Source of the DNA: Candidatus Iainarchaeum sp.
GTDB taxonomy: Archaea > Iainarchaeota > Iainarchaeia > Iainarchaeales > JAAZKV01
Direction: 5' to 3'
Assembly: GCA_012799645.1 (NCBI GenBank)
Contig: JAAZKV010000028.1
Span: 1 to 50,552, forward strand
Length of the DNA stretch: 50,552 nt
The position numbers were made by a program, and so were the translations under genes. This document shows, piece by piece, positions 26,146-37,500 of the stretch. The notes under the pieces were generated by a model. That model saw nothing but the letters and a program-made list of their open reading frames with translations, did not search any database and was not told the origin of the DNA. How positions within the stretch are numbered: the first letter of the stretch is position 1; each line of letters starts with the position of its first letter.

Positions 26146-29100
26146 ATGGGTGTGGGCGAATCACTGAAAGATATTTACTATAATTGGGAAGAAAAGTGGT
26201 ATGATCTTCTCGACAAGATTGATGCACGTGTCCCAATTTACAAAGTGATTGACCCTATTGATCAAGTTTTTCCAAGTTTTGCATTATTTTTGATCCTGTT
26301 TTTTATACTAATTTTGTTACTAACCTTAGGGTTTTTTGGTTTTGTTGGTAATGGACAAGCAACTTTAACATTAACAATAGTGACCGAAACCGGAGAAACA
26401 ATTAATGGGGCAGAAATAACTCTTAATGATGGAACAGAAAAATATTATTCGAACCAATTCGGTTTAGTGAAACCAATCACTGTTCAACTCGGAAAAGAAA
26501 TAAATATTAAAGCAAAAAAAGACACTGCTATTTCTACTTCAAAAATTTATATAGGGAGCACTAAAGAAGAAGCAGAGATTGTTTTGAAAGGATACGGAAT
26601 TGAATTAATGGAAGCAAAAACAATGACATTCACTAATGAACAAGGAGCAAAAATAACTAATGACAAATTAACACTGAATTTTGAGTGCAGTAGTGGAGAA
26701 GCACCTGTTGAGCGAACAAAAGATGTTTATAGCGGAATAGCTAATGTTGATGTTAAAGCGAGTTGTGGAAATTTACTCGTAACAGTGTTATCAGAAAAAT
26801 ATGAGAGAAAAAGCGTTACACTAATTAACCCATCAACCACAATCCCACTAACTTTGCTTGTTCCAACAGAAACAGGAAAAGCAATCATAAAACTAAAAGA
26901 CAAAAATGGGAGCACAATAACAGAGCCAGTGATTGTTCAAGCATTCAGAGCAACAAACCTTTACTCTGCTGCTGAAACAAAAACCTCAATGAACGGAGAA
27001 GCGATTTTTGATTTACCTGAAGGGGAATACAAATTCAAAACCAGTGGAGAGGGATACAAACTTGGAGAAAGCACAATACACAATATTAACAAAAACAATC
27101 CAACCACTGTTGAAATAAGATTAGAAAAAAGCACTGTTGGTAAAATAAAAGTAATAGTGAAAGCAGGAAGCAAATTAATTAATTCAGCGAATGTAGTGCT
27201 AATGCAAGGAACAAGTCAAATCGAGTCAAAAACAACAAACGCTAGTGGATACACTGATTTTGATGCATCAGATGTTGGACCATTCAATGTATATGTAACA
27301 AAAGATGGTTATTGTGAATCAATAACAACAACAAAAGCACCTAACGATATTAACATTAATTTAAAACCAAACACAGGAACTTGCGGAGGAAAACTAACAG
27401 CAAAAATAGTTGATGACACAGGAAAACCAGTGGTGTTTGCTAAAGTAATTATTTTCGGAGAAAAAGAAGAAGACGAATACAAAACAACATACATAGAAAA
27501 ACTAACTGATCATAATGGAATTGTTTCTTGGGAACCGGTTAATTATAGTGCGAGCGGAGAGAAATACAAAGTGTTCGCTTTCAAAGGAGCATACTCTGGG
27601 TGGAGCGCGCCAAGAGAATTCAAAAGCACTAACGAAACAGAAGAATTTTTAGTAACACTCAACATTCCAATGGGAAAAGTGAATATAATTGTTAAAGATA
27701 ATTACGGAGAACCAATAACTAGCGAAGACGGAGAACCAGTATACGTGCAACTATTTGGAGATTATGATAACTCAAAAGTAACCGGACAAAGAATCATTGA
27801 AGGAAGTGAAGGAAAAATAACTATTGAAACAAAAGCAGGTAGAAAAGTGTATGCAGTAATAAAAAAAGAAGGATACGAAACATACACCACTATTCCAAAA
27901 TTAATGATTGGTGATGGACAAATAACATTCAATGTTACTTTATCAAAACCACCAATAGAACAAATACAAATAAGATTGCTTGGATTGTACAAGAACGAAA
28001 CAAAAGCACTAACAGTGCAACCAGGACAAGAATACTTAGCACTATTTGAACTAATCGCTCCAATAGAATACGAAGAACTAGGATTCTTTGTAAGAGTAGG
28101 AAAAGACACTTACACAAAAACAGAACTGGATAATATGTTCATAAAAGAAATGGTTGGACCAGGAGTAAACAATATCTTAACAGGAGCAACTTACAACAAA
28201 CCAAAAGGAAACAACATTGATAATTTGTACTTGAATTTAGAGCAAAGCAAGTGGGGACAAGTAACTTGGGAAACACACGATTATGCTCCTGGAAAAATAA
28301 TTGTAGGAGCACTAATCAAAATAAAAGAAAACGCTAAAGAAGGAAGCGACACTATTGGTTACAGAGCGTGGGGAGTAAAAGAAGGAAGTTACGATAGACA
28401 CCTAACTGATGATGTGCTAGGAACAAGCCAAAGCAATTCACAAAGACAAGAACTATACGCAGCAACAATAGAACACCCAATCTCTATAGGAACAGAAACA
28501 CTATGCGAAGAACTGAACGGAGAACAATTCTGTATCTCATCATCATACACTGATGTTGATGGATTCACCACAGAGTTTGATACAAGCTTTGACGCAAAAA
28601 ACAATTCACCATACACCCTGAACATAAAAACAATGAACAATTCAGGAAAAACATTTGATAGCGCAGCAACAAAAATAGAGAACCCTCAAGAAAACCTATA
28701 CCTTGGAAATTACTCAATCATAAAACCAAGAGAAGGAATTGTGAGCGGAACAATTAATGGATACACTAGTGAATGGATAGAAACCAACAACTATGCTCCT
28801 GGAACATCAATAATAATTAATCCTCTACAATTAACTCCAAGAGAAGTTGGATCAGGAGAACTAAAACTAAGAATACGAAATGATAGCAAAATCGCTTTTG
28901 AAAAAACATTCAACATATTCGTAATGTCTGATAAGAAAATGAAAGTAGAGTACATGTACTTAAACGAGTTCCAAAGCGAAGTTCCAAAACTCGTTTCAGG
29001 AAAAATGCAACCAATCACTGTGAAAGTTTATAACACTGCTAACAATATAGAAATAGAGAACGCTTTAGTGAAACTATACGATAGGTTTGGAACAAAACTA

Positions 29101-32100
29101 GCAGAGAGTAGCACAAACAAAGTAGGAATAGCAACAATCACTCTCCCATCAGCTCTTCCAAGCGAAAAATTAACAATCAAAATAGAAAAACCTGAATACG
29201 AAACTTATGTTAAAGAAGTAACAATAAGCGAGGACGTGATAATTGTTTCCCCAACCGAACTAACATACACTCTAAACCCTCAAACAAAAGAAAACGAAAC
29301 AAAAACAATCAAAGTAGAGAACAAAACAGGACTTGATCTTGAAATCAAAAACATTAAATTAGTTGGAAAAATGAAAGGAAAAATCGCTGAATCAAAAACA
29401 GAAAGCGCACTAAGAGCATATAATGGAAAAATAATCAAAGCAAACAATTTTGAAGAACTTGATTTGAAAATATTCATTGCAAACAATGTAACAATCTCTG
29501 ATGATCTTGAAGGAAAAATAGAGATAACAGTGGGAAACGGATATAATGAGTGGGTAAAAGAAATTAACACAAAAATAAGAATAGGGTTAGGAAACGATGT
29601 TGATGACCCTAATTGTCTCGAACTAAGCCAAACCACTTGGAACGCTACCACAGAAGGAGAAGAAATACAAGCAGGGTTTAATTTAACAAACAACTGCACT
29701 GCGGAATCAAAACTAGTAGTGCTAAAAAACTTGGGTGCAAAAAATGACACCACTTCAAGCGTAGGAACAATGAGTGTTCAATCAACAAACGCATACGCTG
29801 AACTTTCAAGAAACTATACTAAAACATTCAGAACCACTCTTGAAGCAGGAGAAACAATCCCAATCACTCTAACATTCACTCCATTCTCTGGAACAAACGC
29901 GACAGCAACAGGAAAAATAGTGTTCGAAGCAAAAAACAAAACCGATTCAAAAGACCAAGTAATAACAACAACACTTGATTACACAATAGAAGCAATTAAT
30001 TTGAGTGAATGCATAACCCTAGGATCAGACCTTGTAGAAATAGAAGAGGAAAGCACAGGAAGCTTCACCATCACAAACAATTGTTCAAAACAAGTGGACA
30101 TCACTGTAAAAAGCGCAGAACTATCACTATCAGACAAAATATTCTCTATCCCTTCAAACGGAACAAAAGATGTTACAATAACAAGAAACACAGGAGAAAT
30201 ACCAGGAATGTACAACATCCTAATCAACGGAAGAGAAGGAACAAACAGAGAAAAAATACTAGGCAACGTGAAAGTATTCTTCCCAGCAACAGACAGTTGC
30301 ATAGAACTATCAAGATACGAATACGATGTTTATAACTCACAATACGAAGATTACGACGGAGAAGACCACGGATACTTGAAAAACAAATGCACAGAAAAAG
30401 TAGTAACAGTAAAAGTTAGCGGAGAAGAACCATACGACAAATCAAGAGTATTCCAACAAGCCCTAATCGGAGCAGTAATCGGATTCTTCAAATCAGATTG
30501 CAAAAGCCTAATGGGAAAACTAACAGGAATCAAATGCGACAACAACAACTGGATTGACAGCGGAGAAAAAAACCCTTCAAAAGCACTACAAAAAGCAATA
30601 AACAAACTAAAAACCGCGACAAAAGTAACAGCGACAAATATTTCTACACAAATAAATGAAACTAAAGAAAGAATAAATAACGAAATAAAAAAAGGAGAAA
30701 CAATAACAAACCAACACAAACAATCTGGAGAAAAATATATTAAGAGCCAATACAATAATATGGAAAATCATTGTAAAGAATTAAATGATGACGCAAAGAA
30801 ACAAAACTGTATAAGAATTGTTGAAAACGGAAGAAGTAATGCAACCAATAAACTTGAAACTTACATAAAAGAAAAAAATACTCAAAAAGAAAAAGTATTT
30901 AATCAACTTTCAACAACTACACAAGAAACAGAGAATTTAGTAAAACAAGCACTTGGAACTATTGAAAAAAATATTGACAATGATAAAGAACAATTACAAG
31001 CACTTATTAATCAAGGATCTATTACAATAAACGCATTAGAACCAAAAATCAATGAAAGTGCCCTGGATGCAGAAAAACAATTTGCAAAAACTTTACTTGA
31101 TTCAGATGAAGAAAGAATTGCAGCATATGAACAATTTAATACTTGGGTTGAAGAAGAAAAATACAAACTAACACAAGACGAAATAAACACGATTAAATCA
31201 ATAATACAAACAACAAAAAAAGAAATAGAAAAAATAACCAATTCACCAATTAGTGAAACAAAAGAAGATACAACTGAACTCGAAAACGAAAAAGATAAGA
31301 AACTGACACCACAAAAAGTTAGTGCAAAAGATGAAATAGACGAAACAATCAAGTACGCAATAGTTGTACCAAGTCCGACAGCACCACCTGTTCAAAAAAC
31401 AACAGCAAAAAAAGATAGAACAATTGAAGAAGAAACTGATGAAACAGAATCAACTCCAAAATATTATCAATATATATACTGGGGAGATGGAAGATTTTTT
31501 TCTAGAGCAGAAAAGTATTATTACAAAATTGAAAATGGGTTAGTATACACAAAAGATTTACGCAATAACTCACGTGCAGAATGGGAAAAAAGTGAATTAA
31601 CCCCCGAAGAAATTGAAAATGGAGTAAGGGGAGAAAATATAAAAGAAATACCCGCACAACAAATCACAACAAATTTCCTTTTGGCTCAGAATGTTGGGTT
31701 TGGTGGGTTTGGTAGTTTGTTTGGTGGGTTGAGTGATTTGTTTTCAGAGAATATGACTGGGATTGCTGGGGGGATTTTTTCTAATAGTGCTCTTGGGGGT
31801 GCGTTGATTAGTGCTTTGATTGAGATGGCTAGTGCTTCTGATACTTTGGTAGAGTATACTGATAGTTTTGTTGTTGATAAGGTTGTGATTGATAGTGTTT
31901 CGCTTGAGTCAGCTAATGGGGTTAGTATGAGTGTGGGTGAGGTTTCGTACGATTTTGATTCTAGCGAGGATTATACAAGTAATGTGGGTGAGTCGTATGC
32001 GGATGAAAAAGGAAAAAGGGTTTCTGGAAGGGATTCGCATAGTTATACTGGGGGAATTATTTACAATACAAGTAATTTGAGTGCTACGAGTTCTACTGTT

Positions 32101-34365
32101 GAGGTGAGAGAATTGACTTTCACTAATTCAGAGAACAACAATAATGATTCTCCTTATGAACCATTTTCTGGTATTGTGAGGGTTACTGCTACTGAGAGTG
32201 TGTATAATACTGATTACAATTATGATCAAGTAAAAAAAGCTGCCAAGGAGAGAGGAGAGTACAAGAAAGACAAGGGAGTGTTTGATGGTTGGTGGTTGAT
32301 AGAGGATTTATTCAAAGGAAATAGTGCCAAAGATGATTTTGTTTACGCGGATATTACAGAAAAGGAGTTAGAAGTTAAAGAGGTTAGGGATTACTCAAAA
32401 GAGTTCCACGTGTTGTTTGACTCTTACGAGTATGTAGAGTGTGGGCCTAATACTTATCCTTGTTCTTCACAAACATTTGGTAGTTGTGTTGTTGGAGCAA
32501 AAACAGGGGTTACTGGGAGAGAGAATGCTCCTAAACTAAAATTTAATTGGAATTGGACAGGAAGAGGAGAGAATGTAATCAATACTGATACTTGTGATGA
32601 GTTTAAGTGTAGTGGAATAAATTGTGGTATAGAGAACAAAGAGTATGTGTATTGTGATGTTACCCAATTCACTATTGCTACTTTAAAGAAAATAATGGAG
32701 ATGAAAGAGTATTTCAAGACAACGAGTTTGCCTGCTTGTCCTCAAGCAATTACTGTGGCTGGAACAAAAACACAAGCAATTGAATCTAATGCTCTTGATG
32801 TTGCTGTTACACAAACCCAATTCAAACCAACAACTAACGGAGCTACTCTTGAAGCTATAGTAAAATCAAACAATCAACTAGAAATGGATGTGAAAGTGTC
32901 TTTCAAAATAACTAGAAGTAATGGAGAGGAAGTGTTTGTGCCACAATGCGAAATAACAAAAAAACTAGTTAGTGAACAAGTTTATTCGTGTGATGTGATT
33001 ACTAGCGAGCTTGGAAGCGGAACTGGGGGAAGATTTAATGTTCTTGTAGTGGCAGAACCAATTCTGTGCGAAGGATGCAAAAACACTAACACCAAAAACG
33101 ACAAACTAGCATCAATGCTTATTATTGGAAGCGAAAATGTACAAGATTGTTCAGAGTATTCAACAAAAAACACTCCTTACTTTACTACTGTGTTAGCAGC
33201 AAACAATCAATTAAGCACTCCTGATGGACAAAAAATATTACACTACACTAACTTCAAAACAAACCTAGTGAGAGATGCGTTTAGTAATGATTTCAGAAAG
33301 GACTTTGATGCATACTCACAAGTAATAGGAGGAGCACCAGTAGCATACACTACTGATAAGATAAGGGATTTGTTCCTTGATACTGAAAGATTCGAGTTTG
33401 ATTGGCCTAATGGACCTAGTGGAGCGTGGAGTGCAGGAAAGTATGATGCGAGAATTATTATAGAGTTCAATAATGATACTTGGACTTGGGACAATGACAA
33501 CAATAATATAAAGAAAATCACTGTGAAACTTGAACCACAAGGAGATCCAAAACCATACCACACAATATACAATGTGGGTTTTAATGGACTAGTGGGAATT
33601 GAAGGAGGAAGAAGTGGGTATGGAGTTAATTACACTCAACTAAGCGAAAAACCACTAAACATTGCAACAAACATTAGAGCATTACCAAACTCAGCAAATG
33701 ACGGAGTATCAAATGCAACAGTGGAAGTAACTAATTCGTTCTACAAATTAAACAACATTGCTACAAGAGGAAACTTAATGACTATTAGTAGAAGCGGAGA
33801 TGATGTAAAAATAGTGCTAAGCCCAAGCGTAGCAGTGCCAATGATACTAAGCATTAACAGAACACAAGCAATGGATGCATACGCATACTATATGGCTAGT
33901 GTTGATGGACACGAAGAAAACGAGTTAGGGCCAACATTTATGCAATGGACAGGAATAGGACAAGGGTGTTATGATTTCTTAGGAACAGGAATGGGGAACT
34001 GGGTGAATACAATTGATGGAAAAGCAGAGCCAAGCAATTTAGGTTACGGGTTAAGGTGGGGAAGTGCAACAAGAGCAGGGACAGTGAATTTATACGGGAC
34101 AATGTATGTGCCTGCAGAAAGTGCATCAAAAATAAGAATAACAGGACAAAGCGAAACAGCACTACTAGAAACACCACACGGAACAGGAACAGAAATACTA
34201 ATAGACACCACAAACGGAATGAATAGTATAGAATCAGTAATAGAAGGAGTAAAAAACGGAGAAATATGTGTAAGCGGAGGAGAATACTATTGGAATTCAG
34301 AACAAGTAATTGGACAAATCCAAAACAGTATTTTGGCAAAAGAAAACACTTGCATAGCGAACTAA
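26146..34365 (+). CDS. Giant membrane-anchored surface protein GP3 (2739 aa)
   Basis: The N-terminal module reads DIYYNWEEKWYDLLDKI, then VPIYK and FPSF, with an anchor at about 45-66. Regulatory-like beta domains run to about 600. The FFVRVG ... GYRAWG domain and a LCEELNGEQFC domain follow, then a further regulatory-like domain and three Cys-paired domains beginning near 1155 (PNCLELSQ), 1287 (SECITLGS) and 1383 (DSCIELSR). After a glycine/alanine-rich hydrophobic stretch (FQQALIGAVIGFF) comes an insert of about 370 residues, largely helical and probably coiled-coil (about 1480-1770), then a low-complexity acidic/Thr linker. A second Gly-rich hydrophobic region follows (about 1845-1900). 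The C-terminal 800 residues are Cys-rich and homologous to GP4, ending in GEICVSGGEYYWN. Codon composition switches abruptly near 31680. ATG 26146 has a promoter at leaderless distance. Confidence 0.85.
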   Translation: MGVGESLKDIYYNWEEKWYDLLDKIDARVPIYKVIDPIDQVFPSFALFLILFFILILLLTLGFFGFVGNGQATLTLTIVTETGETINGAEITLNDGTEKYYSNQFGLVKPITVQLGKEINIKAKKDTAISTSKIYIGSTKEEAEIVLKGYGIELMEAKTMTFTNEQGAKITNDKLTLNFECSSGEAPVERTKDVYSGIANVDVKASCGNLLVTVLSEKYERKSVTLINPSTTIPLTLLVPTETGKAIIKLKDKNGSTITEPVIVQAFRATNLYSAAETKTSMNGEAIFDLPEGEYKFKTSGEGYKLGESTIHNINKNNPTTVEIRLEKSTVGKIKVIVKAGSKLINSANVVLMQGTSQIESKTTNASGYTDFDASDVGPFNVYVTKDGYCESITTTKAPNDININLKPNTGTCGGKLTAKIVDDTGKPVVFAKVIIFGEKEEDEYKTTYIEKLTDHNGIVSWEPVNYSASGEKYKVFAFKGAYSGWSAPREFKSTNETEEFLVTLNIPMGKVNIIVKDNYGEPITSEDGEPVYVQLFGDYDNSKVTGQRIIEGSEGKITIETKAGRKVYAVIKKEGYETYTTIPKLMIGDGQITFNVTLSKPPIEQIQIRLLGLYKNETKALTVQPGQEYLALFELIAPIEYEELGFFVRVGKDTYTKTELDNMFIKEMVGPGVNNILTGATYNKPKGNNIDNLYLNLEQSKWGQVTWETHDYAPGKIIVGALIKIKENAKEGSDTIGYRAWGVKEGSYDRHLTDDVLGTSQSNSQRQELYAATIEHPISIGTETLCEELNGEQFCISSSYTDVDGFTTEFDTSFDAKNNSPYTLNIKTMNNSGKTFDSAATKIENPQENLYLGNYSIIKPREGIVSGTINGYTSEWIETNNYAPGTSIIINPLQLTPREVGSGELKLRIRNDSKIAFEKTFNIFVMSDKKMKVEYMYLNEFQSEVPKLVSGKMQPITVKVYNTANNIEIENALVKLYDRFGTKLAESSTNKVGIATITLPSALPSEKLTIKIEKPEYETYVKEVTISEDVIIVSPTELTYTLNPQTKENETKTIKVENKTGLDLEIKNIKLVGKMKGKIAESKTESALRAYNGKIIKANNFEELDLKIFIANNVTISDDLEGKIEITVGNGYNEWVKEINTKIRIGLGNDVDDPNCLELSQTTWNATTEGEEIQAGFNLTNNCTAESKLVVLKNLGAKNDTTSSVGTMSVQSTNAYAELSRNYTKTFRTTLEAGETIPITLTFTPFSGTNATATGKIVFEAKNKTDSKDQVITTTLDYTIEAINLSECITLGSDLVEIEEESTGSFTITNNCSKQVDITVKSAELSLSDKIFSIPSNGTKDVTITRNTGEIPGMYNILINGREGTNREKILGNVKVFFPATDSCIELSRYEYDVYNSQYEDYDGEDHGYLKNKCTEKVVTVKVSGEEPYDKSRVFQQALIGAVIGFFKSDCKSLMGKLTGIKCDNNNWIDSGEKNPSKALQKAINKLKTATKVTATNISTQINETKERINNEIKKGETITNQHKQSGEKYIKSQYNNMENHCKELNDDAKKQNCIRIVENGRSNATNKLETYIKEKNTQKEKVFNQLSTTTQETENLVKQALGTIEKNIDNDKEQLQALINQGSITINALEPKINESALDAEKQFAKTLLDSDEERIAAYEQFNTWVEEEKYKLTQDEINTIKSIIQTTKKEIEKITNSPISETKEDTTELENEKDKKLTPQKVSAKDEIDETIKYAIVVPSPTAPPVQKTTAKKDRTIEEETDETESTPKYYQYIYWGDGRFFSRAEKYYYKIENGLVYTKDLRNNSRAEWEKSELTPEEIENGVRGENIKEIPAQQITTNFLLAQNVGFGGFGSLFGGLSDLFSENMTGIAGGIFSNSALGGALISALIEMASASDTLVEYTDSFVVDKVVIDSVSLESANGVSMSVGEVSYDFDSSEDYTSNVGESYADEKGKRVSGRDSHSYTGGIIYNTSNLSATSSTVEVRELTFTNSENNNNDSPYEPFSGIVRVTATESVYNTDYNYDQVKKAAKERGEYKKDKGVFDGWWLIEDLFKGNSAKDDFVYADITEKELEVKEVRDYSKEFHVLFDSYEYVECGPNTYPCSSQTFGSCVVGAKTGVTGRENAPKLKFNWNWTGRGENVINTDTCDEFKCSGINCGIENKEYVYCDVTQFTIATLKKIMEMKEYFKTTSLPACPQAITVAGTKTQAIESNALDVAVTQTQFKPTTNGATLEAIVKSNNQLEMDVKVSFKITRSNGEEVFVPQCEITKKLVSEQVYSCDVITSELGSGTGGRFNVLVVAEPILCEGCKNTNTKNDKLASMLIIGSENVQDCSEYSTKNTPYFTTVLAANNQLSTPDGQKILHYTNFKTNLVRDAFSNDFRKDFDAYSQVIGGAPVAYTTDKIRDLFLDTERFEFDWPNGPSGAWSAGKYDARIIIEFNNDTWTWDNDNNNIKKITVKLEPQGDPKPYHTIYNVGFNGLVGIEGGRSGYGVNYTQLSEKPLNIATNIRALPNSANDGVSNATVEVTNSFYKLNNIATRGNLMTISRSGDDVKIVLSPSVAVPMILSINRTQAMDAYAYYMASVDGHEENELGPTFMQWTGIGQGCYDFLGTGMGNWVNTIDGKAEPSNLGYGLRWGSATRAGTVNLYGTMYVPAESASKIRITGQSETALLETPHGTGTEILIDTTNGMNSIESVIEGVKNGEICVSGGEYYWNSEQVIGQIQNSILAKENTCIAN

Positions 34366-34549
34366 AAAAATAATTTAGAAAAAAAATTGTGGGAAAAAGA
34401 AAAGAACAACAAAAATAATTTTTAAAATCGAAAAAAAACTTGAAAGAAAAAATTTTTTTAAACAAAATTATTAGAGTAAAAATTTACTCAAAAAAAATAA
34501 AACAAAAAGAAAAACAAAAAAATTGAAAAAAAATCAAAGAGTGTTATTA
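34366..34549. other. Short AT-rich gap between GP3 and GP4
   Basis: About 180 bases, nearly all A/T, with no gene and no clear TATA at leaderless distance from GP4. GP4 has a GAGTG ribosome-binding site at 34539-34543, so co-transcription with GP3 is plausible. Confidence 0.4.
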
Positions 34550-37500
34550 ATGTTTTTGAAAGAATTATATTATAAAGGAGAAGAAAAATGGTACGCTTTT
34601 TGGGATAAAATAAACGAACACTTGCCCGTGTATAAAATAATTGACAAAATTGATGCGATTGCTCCTAGTTTTTTACTATTCCTAATTTTATTATTATTCA
34701 TAATCTTGTCAGGATTATTTATTTTATTCGCACAAAGTAGTGCTGGTTATACAGCAGAGTTCAGTTTTGTTCAAAGTGACAAAAAAACAATCCTCGCTGA
34801 CTCGATAGTGAATATCCAAATAATAGAAGCTGGTGCTACTGTTTCGGACAAAAATTATCGAACAAACTCTGATGGAATAGTAAAACTAAAAGAACTAAAA
34901 TACGGGAATGAAATAAAAATAATTGTTGATCTAAAAAAAGGAACTTACAACAAATCTTTTATAATAGAAACACCAGAATTGAAAGAAAAAATAGTGTTGC
35001 TCCCAAAAATTATTCTTGAACCAAAAAAAATCTTTATCACCACTATTGATAATTCAGGAATGACTATTCAAGAACCAATGGAGATAGAGTTTTGGTGCGA
35101 AAACGGAGCAGTGAAAACAATACCACAAAAAGCAACTACTAACAGAGGGGTAGTAGAAATTATTGAACCCGTGAATTGTGTAAAACTAAACGCTACACCA
35201 AACTCAAGCACTTACGAAAAAAGAACCTATCATGTTAGTTCAACAAATTACTATATGACACTAGTAAAACAAGAAGTTCCAAAAACCGAACTCACAGTAA
35301 AAGTAAGACATAACAATTCGCCAATTAGTGACACTAGTTTTAATGTGAATGTTAATGGAAAAGAACACTATAACGAAAAAACACTCGCTTCTTCACAAGC
35401 AACGATTTCTGTTGTTCCAGGAACCTACACTGTATCAGTGAGTGACCCCACAAACAAATACGCGACAAAAATAGAAAATGTTACTGTTCAAACAAAAAAA
35501 GAAATAACAATCGAAGTGACAAAAGAAATAAGAGCAAGGATTAAAGTAAAAACAATTGATGTTTCAACAAAATCACTAATAGTTGATGCGATTGTTACAC
35601 TAAAAAACTCTACAGGAGCAATTGTTGATGAAAAAAGAACTAATAGTGCAGGAGTGGTAGAGTTCGCGATAATTGATGTTGGAGATTATTTAGTTAGTGC
35701 AAAAAAAGTAGGGGATTTGAACGGAGGGTATTATTCAAAAACAATAAACCTAACCCAAGTTAGTTCTGACATAAACACCACCATTGAACTAGAAAAAGTA
35801 ACTACTAGTAATGCCGGAAAAACAAGTGTTAGAGTGGTTGATCAACAAGAAAAACCTGTTAGTAATGCAAAAGTGTTTTTGAAATACAAAGAAACTGATG
35901 CGATCGTGGAACTAAACCAAAACAATAATTGGGGAATGACTGACACTAATGGGTATGTGAATTTGTTAGCAGGAAAAGTAGAAGGAACAATTTATGCTTA
36001 TGCAACAAAATACCCTTTCTCTGGGGTTAGTGAAACAAAAACAATTAGCGTGGATAGACAAAACGAATTCACTATAAGTATGAATGTAGGAGAAGCAACT
36101 ATTCTAATTAATTTAGTTGATGAGAGTGGAGAAAAAATAAACGGAACAGCAAGAATTCTACTAACAGAAGATAATAGTGATTTGAGTGGATTAATGCTAA
36201 TAGAGAACGGAACAATTCAAAGAAAAATAAAAGCAGGACAACAAGTGTATGTAGCAATACAATCAGAGGGTTTTGAAAACTACATAGCAGAGCCAAGAAT
36301 GTTATTCCCTAACAAAACCTACACTTACAAAATAGTGATGAAGAAACAAATAAACAAACCAATAATTGAGTTAGAAAATATTTACAACGAAAACGATACT
36401 GTTACAAGAACACTCCAAGCAGGAAAAAAATACTACGCAAAACTAATCCTCGAAGCCAACACTGATTACAAAACAGTAATAACACACTTCAGAGTAGGAA
36501 CAGAAAAATTACTAGAAAATGATTACATGGAAATAGACAAAGTAGAAGTGGCAGGAGTAGTAAAAGAAACAAGAGGAACGAGTTATGATCCAGAAAAAGG
36601 ATACTCTTATGATTCACAAAACACAACTGATGGTTACGCGAAATGGGTGAATGTAGAGATTAGTGATTTTGAACAAGGAACAAGAGTGCTAAAAGTTTGG
36701 TTCAATATTAAAAGAATCGCTCCGGGAAACAAAGAACTAAAATTCTTTTATCGCGCAAACTTTGATGGAACAAAAGACCCACAAACCACAAACACAGGGA
36801 ACGAATTGTATGATGATGCCAAACCATCAAATGTTTATTATGTTGGAGAAGAAGCAACTTGTGAAGAAAATTTTTGCATAACCAACGAAACACTATACTG
36901 GAACAAAGAAGATTTGTACATTAATTCTCCATACGAAGTGAGTCAAGCAGAAACATACACTTACAAATACCAATTAGTGAATAATTCAGAAACTAATTAC
37001 GGAACTAGTGTAAAACAAATGTACCTAAACATACAAGTACTAAACGATGATAAAGTGCCAATAAAAGTAATGGAGTACAAAATCAAGGACAATTCAAAAG
37101 AAGTGGGAGGAGATAGTTTTACCAAAATCAGTAATTACGAAGTGGGTTCGTTTAACAAAAACACTGCTATTGATTTTTCTTTCAAACTAGAAGGAAACGA
37201 AGTGGGGAGCGGAGTAATAAAACTTGAACTAAAAGCTGACGGAGTAGTGTTATACACTAAAGAATCAACATTCAGTGTTCCGAGCGAAAAAGAACTATAT
37301 GCACAAATTAGCCCAAGTTATATTCCTTCACTAGCAAACACTCCAATGATAGTAACCGTTATGGATGATAAAGGAGAACCAATAAACAAAGCAATAGTGA
37401 GGGTTTATGCAAAAGAACCAGGGTTCAGTGAATACTTAATTGATGAACAAGAAACAAACAGAGTAGGAAAAGCACAAGTAGAGTCAGGAGCACACTACAA

